Positions 26,317 to 34,656 of a stretch of DNA of 45,355 nucleotides are shown here, piece by piece. How positions within the stretch are numbered: the first letter of the stretch is position 1; each line of letters opens with the position of its first letter. A program made the translations under genes and the position numbers. Origin of the DNA: Oscillospiraceae bacterium (GTDB taxonomy: Bacteria; Bacillota; Clostridia; UBA1381); the NCBI GenBank assembly GCA_022509025.1, contig JAFLUB010000022.1:1-45355 (forward strand). The letters run 5' to 3'. The notes under the pieces were generated by a model. It was given only the letters and a program-made list of their open reading frames with translations, did no database searches and was not told where the DNA came from.

Positions 26317-26379
26317 ATTATATATTACTGACGGCAGTTTGTCAACAAATATTTATTGATAAACAATAAATATTTGTTG
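26317..26379 (-). promoter_or_regulatory. Promoter of the DUF2975 operon with a 16-bp perfect palindrome
   Basis: On the minus strand, TTGACA (26340-26345), 17-nt spacer, TATAAT (26317-26322). Overlapping the -35 is a perfect inverted repeat with 16-bp arms, CAACAAATATTTATTG (26343-26358) and its complement (26364-26379), around a 5-bp centre. Its position suggests an operator that blocks RNA polymerase, probably bound by the XRE regulator of the same operon. Confidence 0.8.
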
Positions 26380-26506
26380 ATGTATAATAATACGCCTATA
26401 CTTTATACTTAATAAAATTGCAGATATTCAAATATTAAGAATAATAGAAAATTGAGTGCTTATTTTTATTCAAATCATATTTAATAAATTTGTCATTTGA
26501 ATTTAA

Positions 26507-26535
26507 TAGACTATACTGCAAAAATATGATAATAT
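26507..26535 (+). promoter_or_regulatory. Promoter of the small hydrophobic peptide
   Basis: TAGACT (26507-26512), 17-nt spacer and TAATAT (26530-26535) with an extended TGA. It would give a leader of about 70 nt before the ATG at 26612. Confidence 0.5.
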
Positions 26536-26611
26536 GACCTAAGGGTGACAGATAAGTTCTGTGTGACCTTGAACATGGAGCGGTGGCGGCTCTGTTTCGG
26601 AAAGGAACTAT

Positions 26612-26674
26612 ATGAGCGAAGTAACATTACAGTTAATTTTACTTTTGCTTATTGTATGGATAATAAAGAAATAA
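26612..26674 (+). CDS. 20-residue hydrophobic peptide, type I toxin-like
   Basis: A frame of 21 codons: MSEVTLQLILLLLIVWIIKK. It has a good ribosome-binding site (GGAAAGG, about 6 nt upstream), an upstream promoter-like pair and a hairpin directly at the stop (26671-26700). Short peptides with a single span and a basic end are typical of type I toxins and related small holin-like peptides of Firmicutes. The surrounding 550 bp (26306-26863) hold no other gene. I see no clear antisense RNA promoter, so the toxin idea is only a suggestion. Confidence 0.5.
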   Translation: MSEVTLQLILLLLIVWIIKK

Positions 26675-26700
26675 CCGCCCTACTGCTATAAGGCGGTTAT
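26671..26700 (+). terminator. Hairpin at the end of the small peptide gene
   Basis: Stem ATAACCGCC / GGCGGTTAT with a 12-nt loop, followed by a short T-containing tract; it includes the stop codon. Confidence 0.6.
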
Positions 26701-26816
26701 TTGGGTAGAAAATAATATTTCTACAAAGATAATTTAATTTTGCAATAGAAACAGGCTGTTTGCCGCTCCTTGTCATCTAAACTATAGCACAGTTTAATAA
26801 ATTTGTCAAGTAGTAT

Positions 26817-26846
26817 AAAATAACCGCTCATCAGAGCGGTTATTTT
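26817..26846 (-). terminator. ilvC terminator
   Basis: AAAATAACCGCTC / GAGCGGTTATTTT stem with a 4-nt loop after ilvC on the minus strand, with a U-run. Confidence 0.85.
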
Positions 26847-26863
26847 ATATGTATATTCAGAAA

Positions 26864-27916
<1,053 letters not shown>

Positions 27917-27918
27917 TC

Positions 27919-28214
27919 ATAACTGCAAGCACGCATCGTGTGCGCAGCGTTGTGATTCAATGTTCTCTCAGGCGTCAAAAGCTTTGCTTTTGGTAACGCC
28001 GTGAGGTTACTATATCATAACTGCAAGGCAGCATCGTTGCCGCAGCGTTGTGATTCAATGTTCTCTCAGGCGTCAAAAGCTTTGCTTTTGGTAACGCCGT
28101 GAGGTTATTATATCATAACTGCAAGGCAGCATCGTTGCCGCAGCGTTGTGATTCAATGTTCTCTCAGGTGTCAAAAGCTTCGCTTTTGGTAACGCCGTGA
28201 GGTTATTATTATTT
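27919..28214 (-). repeat. Family I structured repeat, three tandem copies between ilvN and ilvC
   Basis: Three 98-bp units begin at 27921, 28019 and 28117 (plus coordinates), all in the same orientation as the units near radA and mreB. On the minus strand each has the two-hairpin fold and the linker AGAACATTGAA. The stem GGCGT/ACGCC replaces GTCGT/ACGAC of the radA copies, and the copy nearest ilvC has GCAC/GTGC where the others have GGCA/TGCC. The ilvC-proximal copy ends in TGATATAAT, an extended -10-like box, 37 nt before the ilvC start. Confidence 0.92.
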
Positions 28215-28232
28215 ATAAATATAATATTTATC

Positions 28233-28733
28233 TTATTTGTCTATTTTCAGAGTATTCGTACCGCGCTCTAATGCGGTCATACCTGTGCGCGAGATTTCCT
28301 CAATGCCGTATTGTTCCACAAGCTCAAGGAATGCGCCGATTTTTCTGTCGTGACCTGTGATTTCAACGGTAAGAGTATTTGAAGAAATATCGACGATATT
28401 TGCTCTGAATACTGATGTAATCTCAATAACCTCGCTTCTCGTTTTCGGAGTAACCTTTACCTTTACAAGAGCAAGTCCTCTCTTAACAATTTCACTGTCG
28501 CGAAGAGTCTTGAGCTTTATAATCTCCATGAGCTTGGAAAGCTGCTTTGAAACCTGCTCCACTGTCTGCGCATCGCCGTTCACTTCAATAGTGATACGCG
28601 AAACATTCGGATCCTGCGTTGTACCCACTGAAAGCGAGTGAATATTAAAGCCTCTTCTTGAGAACAGTCCGACTACTCTTGAGAGTACTCCGGGATTATT
28701 CTCAACAAGCACTGATAAAGTGTATCTTTCCAT
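28233..28733 (-). CDS. ilvN: Acetolactate synthase small (regulatory) subunit
   Basis: A 166-residue regulatory subunit with an N-terminal ACT domain (MERYTLSVLVENNPGVLSRVVGLFSRRGFNIHSLSVG) that binds valine or similar and a C-terminal ACT-like half. I place the start at the ATG at 28733, one base after the ilvB stop and behind GGAGG located inside ilvB; a longer frame overlaps ilvB and lacks a site. It associates with IlvB, giving feedback control. Confidence 0.95.
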   Translation of the reverse strand: MERYTLSVLVENNPGVLSRVVGLFSRRGFNIHSLSVGTTQDPNVSRITIEVNGDAQTVEQVSKQLSKLMEIIKLKTLRDSEIVKRGLALVKVKVTPKTRSEVIEITSVFRANIVDISSNTLTVEITGHDRKIGAFLELVEQYGIEEISRTGMTALERGTNTLKIDK

Positions 28734-28734
28734 T

Positions 28735-30411
28735 TTAGTTATCCTCCTTTTTCGGAAGAGTAGCCTCGTTAAGCGAGTCGCCTGTAGGCTCAAACGGACT
28801 TACCTCGACAACGAGGAGATATGATCCGTCCGATGAAAGCATTTTGTCAATAGCTTCGCCAATCTGACTGTTTTCGTGTATCGTCGCGCTCTCAAAGCCG
28901 TATGCTTTTGCAAGCATCTCAAAATCAGGCGAACCTTCTATCGTAACAGCCTGATAGTTGGATTTGTAAAGAAGATACTGATGCTCATGAACCATACCGA
29001 GACGGTTGTTTCTGAACAGTACCATTTTCACCGGAATATCCCACTGTGCCATAGTACCCATTTCAGGTAAATCCATCTGGAAGCTTCCGTCACCCATTAC
29101 CGCAATAACCGGCTTCGCGCCGTTTGCCGCTACAGATGCGCCTATCGCTGCGGGCAGACCGTAACCCATTGTACCGAAACCGCCTGATGTGATAAGTGAT
29201 TCAGGCTTTTGGAACGTGAAGTAATTCGCGCTCCATATCTGGTTTTGTCCCACTTCCGTGGTGAGATAAACGTCTGATTTTGTTTTTTCTGAAAGGACTC
29301 TTAAGAAATGCTTCGGATTTACAAAACCGTTATCTTCACTAAACGGCTCATGAGTGAAGCGGCTTCTTAGTTCCTCCGCTTCCTGAATCCAGCCGCTATC
29401 TGCTCTGTATCCCTTCACCTGAGGCGTAAGCTGCTCCAAAACATCCTTTATATCACCGACAACCGGAATATACGGCTGTATATTTTTACCGATTTCCGCA
29501 GGGTCAATATCAATATGTACAAGCTTATTACTGTCCTCAAGTCCTTTTACGTTGGCAACAGTTCTGTCACCCAGTCTTGAACCCATTACTATCACAAGGT
29601 CTGCGCGGTTGAAAATCATATTTGCTCTTTTCACTCCGTGCGAGCCTATCATACCGTAATATCTCGGAGAGTCCGTAGGAATAGTTCCTATACCCATCAT
29701 TGTTGAAACAACAGGAATATCTGTCTCCTTAACAAATTTACGAAGTTCATTGGTCGCGTCAGAACTAACAATACCGCCGCCGGCGAGTATCACCGGCTTC
29801 TTCGCGCTCTTTATAGCTTCTGCAACCTTTTTAACCTGTGATTCGTTCGCTTTTCCCAGCAGCTTGTACCCTCTGATGTTAATTTCTTCTTCCTCGTCAG
29901 GATAATCAAACTCCATTTTAAGTAAATCCATCGGGAAGTCGATAAGTACAGGGCCGGGACGTCCCGTATTAGCTATATGAAATGCCTCGTTTACAATTCT
30001 GCCGATATCAAGTCCGTCCTTAATCAGATAGCTGTGCTTAGTGAACGGAAGCGTCGCTCCCGTGATATCAACCTCCTGGAAAGCGTCTTTACCGATAAGC
30101 TTTGTTCCAACCTGTCCGGTAAGCGCAACCATCGGTATTGAGTCCATATATGCGGTTGCGATACCTGTGATAAGGTTTGTCGCGCCCGGACCCGATGTGG
30201 CAGTGCATACGCCCGCCTGTTTTGTTACGCACGCGTAGCCGGATGCCATGTGAGCAGCACCCTGCTCGTTACGGACAAGAATATGTTTTATTGAAGAAAA
30301 GGACAGCTTGTCTATTATAGGAGCATTGGCAGCGCCCGGATATCCGAACACAACCTTAACGCCGTTCTTTTCCAATGTTTTAACAAGCATTTCAGCACCG
30401 GTCATTCTCAA
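28735..30411 (-). CDS. ilvB: Acetolactate synthase large subunit
   Basis: A 558-residue thiamin-diphosphate enzyme that condenses pyruvate to acetolactate (or acetohydroxybutyrate). Sequences: MTGAEMLVKTLEKNGVKVVFGYPG, the catalytic Glu in VRNEQGAAHMASGYA, FAD-binding central domain, and the thiamin motif GDGSFQMDLPEMGTMAQWDIPVKMVLFRNN. The start is most likely the TTG at 30411, seven bases after GGGGG; the ATG at 30405 is an alternative. It is the first gene of the ilvBN-ilvC set, behind a leader of about 195 nt. Confidence 0.96.
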   Translation of the reverse strand: MRMTGAEMLVKTLEKNGVKVVFGYPGAANAPIIDKLSFSSIKHILVRNEQGAAHMASGYACVTKQAGVCTATSGPGATNLITGIATAYMDSIPMVALTGQVGTKLIGKDAFQEVDITGATLPFTKHSYLIKDGLDIGRIVNEAFHIANTGRPGPVLIDFPMDLLKMEFDYPDEEEEINIRGYKLLGKANESQVKKVAEAIKSAKKPVILAGGGIVSSDATNELRKFVKETDIPVVSTMMGIGTIPTDSPRYYGMIGSHGVKRANMIFNRADLVIVMGSRLGDRTVANVKGLEDSNKLVHIDIDPAEIGKNIQPYIPVVGDIKDVLEQLTPQVKGYRADSGWIQEAEELRSRFTHEPFSEDNGFVNPKHFLRVLSEKTKSDVYLTTEVGQNQIWSANYFTFQKPESLITSGGFGTMGYGLPAAIGASVAANGAKPVIAVMGDGSFQMDLPEMGTMAQWDIPVKMVLFRNNRLGMVHEHQYLLYKSNYQAVTIEGSPDFEMLAKAYGFESATIHENSQIGEAIDKMLSSDGSYLLVVEVSPFEPTGDSLNEATLPKKEDN

Positions 30412-30606
30412 AAAAATTCCCCCTTTAAAATTATTTAATTTGTAAAAATTTCGGCGCGCCGATTACTTGCGCCGCAAAACCATCTTATTCAGATTTGTCT
30501 TGTGGAAAATCGAGTTTTTCTAAAAAGCCTTAGCTTTATTGAAACGATGGTGCTGCATACGGAAATCGTGTGTTAATTTCCGCATGATACAATGATAACA
30601 TCGTAC
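30412..30606 (-). promoter_or_regulatory. ilvB leader, possible attenuator and leader peptide
   Basis: The untranslated leader from the predicted start near 30606 folds into a two-level stem at its 5' end: ACGATG pairs with CATCGT, and TGCGGAAAT with ATTTCCG. An AAAGC/GCTTTT hairpin with T residues (about 30515-30538) follows. A 21-codon frame runs from 30601 to 30536, encoding a peptide starting MLSLYHAEIN; its start is very near the RNA 5' end, so its translation is doubtful. No T-box motif is present. Confidence 0.45.
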
Positions 30607-30612
30607 CCTACT

Positions 30613-30641
30613 ATTTTATCAGCGAAATCCGCGATTGTCAA
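30613..30641 (-). promoter_or_regulatory. ilvB promoter
   Basis: On the minus strand, TTGACA (30636-30641), 17-nt spacer, TAAAAT (30613-30618), extended TGA before the -10. Confidence 0.82.
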
Positions 30642-30679
30642 CTGTTTTTATGCATTATTATAAGGGTTGAATACTTATA

Positions 30680-31756
30680 TCATGAATAAGAGAGATTTTT
30701 TGTATAATTGTAAAAATCTTTTATCTGATTCCTCATTATCTCTTCTATATCTCCGCCATCCAGATATACTTTTGTCCACTCTATAGTTTTTGCTACGGCT
30801 TCATCTATATGCCAGCGCGGATACCAACCAAACACCTCTTTCAGCTTTGAGCAATCCAGTTTCAGTGAATTAGCTTCATACGGAGCGTTTTCCTCCGAAC
30901 CGCTCTCCCACAGCATATCTCCCCACATATCACAGAATATCTGAACAAGACTGCCCGTGCTGATACAGTCGCAGTCATCAGAACCTATATTGTAATATCC
31001 GGCATATGCTTTATCCTCGTACTGCTTTTGGGCAATCATCAGATATGCAAACAAAACATCTAACACATGCTGATAAGGTCTCGTTGAATACGGATTCCGC
31101 ACTATGATTTTCTCACCCGCGATTGCCGCTCTTACGCAATCGGGAAGTATTCTGTCCTTTGCAAAATCACCGCCTCCGATTGCATTGCCGGCGCGCGCCG
31201 TAGACACCGCGGCTTCGCCGCCCGAAAAAAAGCTGTTAATGTAGCTGTGTGTCACAAGCTCCGAGCATGACTTGCTGTTGGAATAAGGATCGTAGCCGTC
31301 AAGCGGGTCGCTTTCCCTGTACCCCCATTCCCATTCGTTATTACGGTACACCTTATCGGTGGTTACATTCACAAATGATTTTACACTGTCAGATAATCTC
31401 ACACATTCAAGTATATTGACAGTACCCATAACGTTTGTCTCATATGTGTAACGGGGGTGCGCATAGCTTTCGCGCACAATAGGCTGAGCCGCCAGATGCA
31501 GAACAATCTGCGGTTTTGCCTTATCAAACGCCGTTTTTAATTTATCAAAATCCCGTATATCTCCTATAACCGAGTTTATCTTAGAATCCACCCCCGAAAG
31601 GTTGAACAGACTTGGCTCAGTCGGAGGGTCTAATGCGTACCCCGTCACATTCGCGCCCGCAAGCGTCAGAATCTCGCACAGCCAGCTTCCTTTAAATCCC
31701 GTATGTCCGGTTATAAATACATTTTTACCTTTATAAAAATCAAGATTTACTATCAT
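30680..31756 (-). CDS. rfbG: CDP-glucose 4,6-dehydratase
   Basis: A 358-residue NAD-dependent short-chain dehydratase that makes CDP-4-keto-6-deoxyglucose, a precursor of 3,6-dideoxy or related surface sugars. N-terminal GHTGFKGSWL (nucleotide-binding, RfbG-type), YxxxK-type catalytic motif YDPYSNSK with VTTDKVYRN upstream, and RPYQHVLD. I prefer the ATG at 31756: the promoter's predicted transcription start is near 31812, so an upstream ATG at 31810 would lack a leader. No other deoxysugar gene is present in the window. Confidence 0.88.
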   Translation of the reverse strand: MIVNLDFYKGKNVFITGHTGFKGSWLCEILTLAGANVTGYALDPPTEPSLFNLSGVDSKINSVIGDIRDFDKLKTAFDKAKPQIVLHLAAQPIVRESYAHPRYTYETNVMGTVNILECVRLSDSVKSFVNVTTDKVYRNNEWEWGYRESDPLDGYDPYSNSKSCSELVTHSYINSFFSGGEAAVSTARAGNAIGGGDFAKDRILPDCVRAAIAGEKIIVRNPYSTRPYQHVLDVLFAYLMIAQKQYEDKAYAGYYNIGSDDCDCISTGSLVQIFCDMWGDMLWESGSEENAPYEANSLKLDCSKLKEVFGWYPRWHIDEAVAKTIEWTKVYLDGGDIEEIMRNQIKDFYNYTKNLSYS

Positions 31757-31818
31757 TTCTTCCAAAGTGCCTTTCCGCTTCTCTTTTAGCTTTGCAAAAT
31801 CTCTTTTCATGCGCCATT

Positions 31819-31847
31819 ATTTTATCACAGTTCCTCAGAAAACACAA
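31819..31847 (-). promoter_or_regulatory. rfbG promoter
   Basis: On the minus strand, TTGTGT (31842-31847), 17-nt spacer, TAAAAT (31819-31824) with an extended TGA. The -35 is weak. Confidence 0.55.
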
Positions 31848-31926
31848 TATGTTTCATGTCCTGATAAATCAGGATTACCAAACTTGAAAAAATCAGATGA
31901 TTGTGATAATATATAAATCACACGGA

Positions 31927-32093
31927 AATATCCGTAGCCTTTCTGCCCGAAAATTGCAATAAAAAATCCTAACACACTTATTATGGGCAGATAGGGCGTT
32001 AAACGGATATTTTGCCCATGCGCGTTTTTCGAAGCCTGCGAGAAAAAATCCGCGCGGGCAATTAAATCTGTTAACGTGATTTTTCACGTTAAC
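31927..32093 (-). repeat. Family III structured element, rfbG-side copy
   Basis: Three consecutive stems: AATATCCGT/ACGGATATT (31927-31935 with 32003-32011) enclosing CTGCCC/GGGCAG; TGCCC/GGGCA (32013-32017 with 32056-32060) with inner GCGCG pairs; and a perfect GTTAACGTGA-type hairpin (32070-32093). The same order, with compensated base changes, recurs at 41277-41428. It lies between rfbG (minus) and the HD-hydrolase gene (plus) and could serve either. Confidence 0.8.
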
Positions 32094-32112
32094 TTTTCTG
32101 GGAGAATTGATT

Positions 32113-32700
32113 ATGAGTGAGCTTGACAGGATATTTAATTTTATCCGTGAAATCGACAAAGAAAAATTTATCGGACGGCAGACGTATCTTACCGATGGAG
32201 AACATAAAGAAAACGACGCGGAGCACGCATGGCATATGGCGGTTATGACAGTGCTTTTAAGCGGTTACGCAAACGAGGAAATTGACGTGTTGAAAACAAT
32301 AACAATGCTTTTGATACATGACTTGGTTGAAATAGACGCAGGCGACACTTATGCGTATGATGACGCAGGAATAGAAACTAAAGCCGCGCGTGAAAAACAA
32401 TGCGCCGACAGAATATTTTCCATGCTTCCTGAGGAGCACGGTAAAAAGCTTCGCGCCCTCTGGGAGGAATTTGAGGAAAATAAAACGCCGGAGGCAAAAT
32501 TCGCTTATACTATGGATCATATTCAGCCGCTGATGCTGAACAGCGCGACAAACGGCAAATCCTGGAGAGAACACGGGATACATTTATCACAGGTAATGAA
32601 CAGAAATGAGCATACGGCTGATGGTTCAAAAGCTCTTTGGGAATATGCATATGAAAACTTTATAGAACCGAATGTGAAAAAAGGGAATCTGAAGAAATAA
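32113..32700 (+). CDS. HD-domain hydrolase (YfbR / 5'-deoxynucleotidase-like)
   Basis: A 195-residue HD-superfamily metallohydrolase. The metal and catalytic motifs are visible as DAEHAWHMA (His38 and His41), LLIHDLVEIDAGD (His69-Asp70, with Asp76 and Asp79) and a distal Asp in MDHIQPLM. The spacing resembles the small HD phosphohydrolases such as YfbR, which dephosphorylate deoxynucleoside monophosphates; the substrate is inferred. The ATG at 32113 follows GGGAGA. It is 20 bp upstream of larC in the same direction. Confidence 0.82.
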   Translation: MSELDRIFNFIREIDKEKFIGRQTYLTDGEHKENDAEHAWHMAVMTVLLSGYANEEIDVLKTITMLLIHDLVEIDAGDTYAYDDAGIETKAAREKQCADRIFSMLPEEHGKKLRALWEEFEENKTPEAKFAYTMDHIQPLMLNSATNGKSWREHGIHLSQVMNRNEHTADGSKALWEYAYENFIEPNVKKGNLKK

Positions 32701-32720
32701 TAAAATTGCGAGGAAAAGAA

Positions 32721-34025
32721 ATGAAAACAATTTATTTTGAATGTAACATGGGCGCGGCAGGCGATATGATTATGTCATCATTACTGGAGCTTTGCCCCGA
32801 CCCGGCAGAGGCGCTTGAAATGTTGAATAATATCGGTATTCCCGGTGTCAGATATGAGATGAAAAAAAGCGTTAAATGCGGCATAACAGGCACTCATACA
32901 GACGTTTTTGTGAACGGAAAGGCTGAGGATGAACATATGCATCCGCATGGAAGTCATGAACATAGCCACGAGCATCATCACCACGAGCATAGCCATGAAC
33001 ACAATCATGAGCATCATCACCACGAGCATACTCATGAGCATCATCACCACGAGCATACTCATGAGCATAGCCATGAACACAATCACGAGCATCATCACAC
33101 CGGTATGCGCGAGATTGAGCATATCATAGGACACCTGAACATTCCCGAAAAGGTGCGCTCCGATGCCGTGAGTATATATAACCTTATCGCCCAGGCGGAA
33201 AGTCACGCGCACGGACGCGAGATAAGCGGCATTCATTTTCATGAGGTGGGAACAATGGACGCTGTAGCGGATGTTGTGGGTGTGTGTATGCTGATAAATG
33301 AGATTAATCCCGATAGGATAATCGCGTCACCTGTAAACGTCGGCAGCGGTCATGTACACTGCGCGCACGGTATTCTGCCTGTGCCCGCGCCCGCGACAGC
33401 GCATATTCTCCGCGATGTGCCAATTTACAGCGGAAATATTCAAAGTGAGCTTTGCACACCGACAGGCGCGGCAATATTAAAGCATTTCGTGTCGGAATTC
33501 TGCACTATGCCCGTTATGCGTATTTCAAAGATAGGCTACGGAATGGGTAAAAAGGATTTCGAGTCTGCAAACTGCATACGCGCGATATACGGCGAAACGC
33601 AGGATAAGCGCGATACTGTATCGGAATTATGCTGTAATCTGGACGATATGACCGGCGAAGCAATCGGCTTTGCGGTAAACAAGCTGTTGGAAGCAGGCGC
33701 GCTGGACGTGTTTACCACATCAATCGGCATGAAGAAAAACAGACCCGGTATTATGCTAAGCTGTATCTGCCGCGAAGAAAACCGCGAAGAGATGCTGAGA
33801 CTTATTTTTAAACACACGACCACTATCGGCGTGCGCGAATATATTTCTAACCGGTATATCCTTGACAGAGCGGATTATACGGCGCACACTCCGTACGGAG
33901 ATGTGCGCGTAAAGAAATCCTCCGGCTGGGGCGTATCAAAATCCAAAGCGGAATATGATGATTTGGAAAAAATAGCGAAAGAAAATGATATCGCGATTTC
34001 GGAGATAAAAATTGATATGGAATAA
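32721..34025 (+). CDS. larC: Pyridinium-3,5-bisthiocarboxylate mononucleotide nickel chelatase, with large His tract
   Basis: A 434-residue LarC protein, which inserts nickel into the NPN cofactor used by lactate racemase and related enzymes. N-terminal ECNMGAAGDMI, then a histidine-rich insertion (72-126, 33 His in 55 residues), then GIHFHEVGTMDAVADVVG, GSGHVHCAHGILPVPAPAT and the C-terminal domain with LCCNLDDMTGEAIGFA and SIGMKKNRPGIML. LarC is often made through a frameshift between LarC1 and LarC2; here both halves are in one frame. larA, larB and larE are absent nearby, so the client enzyme is unknown. I use the ATG at 32721 behind GAGG. Confidence 0.92.
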   Translation: MKTIYFECNMGAAGDMIMSSLLELCPDPAEALEMLNNIGIPGVRYEMKKSVKCGITGTHTDVFVNGKAEDEHMHPHGSHEHSHEHHHHEHSHEHNHEHHHHEHTHEHHHHEHTHEHSHEHNHEHHHTGMREIEHIIGHLNIPEKVRSDAVSIYNLIAQAESHAHGREISGIHFHEVGTMDAVADVVGVCMLINEINPDRIIASPVNVGSGHVHCAHGILPVPAPATAHILRDVPIYSGNIQSELCTPTGAAILKHFVSEFCTMPVMRISKIGYGMGKKDFESANCIRAIYGETQDKRDTVSELCCNLDDMTGEAIGFAVNKLLEAGALDVFTTSIGMKKNRPGIMLSCICREENREEMLRLIFKHTTTIGVREYISNRYILDRADYTAHTPYGDVRVKKSSGWGVSKSKAEYDDLEKIAKENDIAISEIKIDME

Positions 34026-34062
34026 AAAAATTTACCGCGTTAATCAACGCGGTAAATTTTTT
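34024..34062. terminator. Bidirectional terminator between larC and divIVA
   Basis: AAAAAAATTTACCGCGTT / AACGCGGTAAATTTTTT, a long stem with T-tracts on both strands, placed between two converging genes. Confidence 0.92.
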
Positions 34063-34501
34063 ATTCCATATCATCAAGCATTTTCAGCATATTTGAGCAA
34101 TATGTTTTCATTCTTGTTTTATACTGTTCAATCTCGCCCTTCAAGGCAAGCATTTGCTGATGGCGCTTCACGTGCTCATCATCAATCTGCCGCGCAAGAT
34201 AGCTGGCGTCCAGCTTCGCCTTGTTTATTATGGCGTTTGCCTCGGCTTCGGCATTCCTTCTCGTGTCCTCCGCCGCCTGCTTAGCCATATCCATAGATTT
34301 TTCCATAGTGGCTTCCATCTGCTTATAACGGTCAACCGTCTCAGTCAAAAGACCTATTTTATTCTTCAAGGTCTGATTTTCCTTGCATAGCAGTTCGTAA
34401 TCCTGTATTACCACATCCAGAAAATCGTCCACCTCATCACAATTATAGCCCTTTATTTTCTTTTCAAATTCCTTATTCTGAATATCAATAGGTCTTAGCA
34501 T
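34061..34501 (-). CDS. divIVA: DivIVA-family cell-division protein
   Basis: A 146-residue coiled-coil protein. The N-terminal DivIVA motif is LRPIDIQNKEFEKKIKGYNCDEVDDFLDVVIQDYE, followed by a coiled coil up to the C-terminus. DivIVA recognises negatively curved membrane at poles and septa and helps position division and wall machinery. Start: ATG at 34501 behind AAGGAG; an in-frame ATG at 34537 has no site. The last gene of the ylmE-sepF-ylmH-divIVA cluster. Confidence 0.93.
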   Translation of the reverse strand: MLRPIDIQNKEFEKKIKGYNCDEVDDFLDVVIQDYELLCKENQTLKNKIGLLTETVDRYKQMEATMEKSMDMAKQAAEDTRRNAEAEANAIINKAKLDASYLARQIDDEHVKRHQQMLALKGEIEQYKTRMKTYCSNMLKMLDDME

Positions 34502-34550
34502 AATAATCTCCTTAGCCTTTCCGCCGCATCGCGGCATTATATCCCATAAC

Positions 34551-34645
34551 GCGGGAAAGAAACAAGCAGATTGCCCTTTTGAGGAACGCAGTCGTATGCT
34601 GATACTTCAAGTTCCGAAAAAGGGTGAGATGCGCCGTTTATTTTT
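34551..34645 (-). repeat. Short dispersed element upstream of divIVA (related to the element at 43890-44128)
   Basis: The ends CGCGGGAAAGAAA and TTTATTTTTCGCG form an imperfect terminal inverted repeat, and the segment TTGCCCTTTTGAGGA (about 34571-34585) is shared exactly with 43911-43925. The termini also match the ends of the longer element upstream of fabZ. Just downstream (34536-34541, minus strand) is a TATAAT box, and the divIVA leader adds a GCCGC-GAT-GCGGC hairpin and AAAGGCTAAGGAGATT. Confidence 0.7.
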
Positions 34646-34656
34646 CGCGTTGTTCC

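Noticed and set aside
27919..28214. CRISPR array
   Set aside because: The repeats are 98 bp, adjacent without spacers, and no cas genes are seen.
30412..30679. T-box for ilvB
   Set aside because: No TGGNA core or matching terminator/antiterminator pair was found in the leader.
31757..31810. Longer N-terminus for rfbG from an ATG at 31810
   Set aside because: The predicted transcription start is at about 31812 and there is no ribosome-binding site; family members start near 31756.
32781..33242. Minus-strand frame with Met/Val/Leu-rich repeats
   Set aside because: It is the complement of the His-rich tract of larC; low complexity, no start signal.
32721..34025. Frameshift between LarC1 and LarC2
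   Set aside because: Both halves are in one continuous frame with all motifs.
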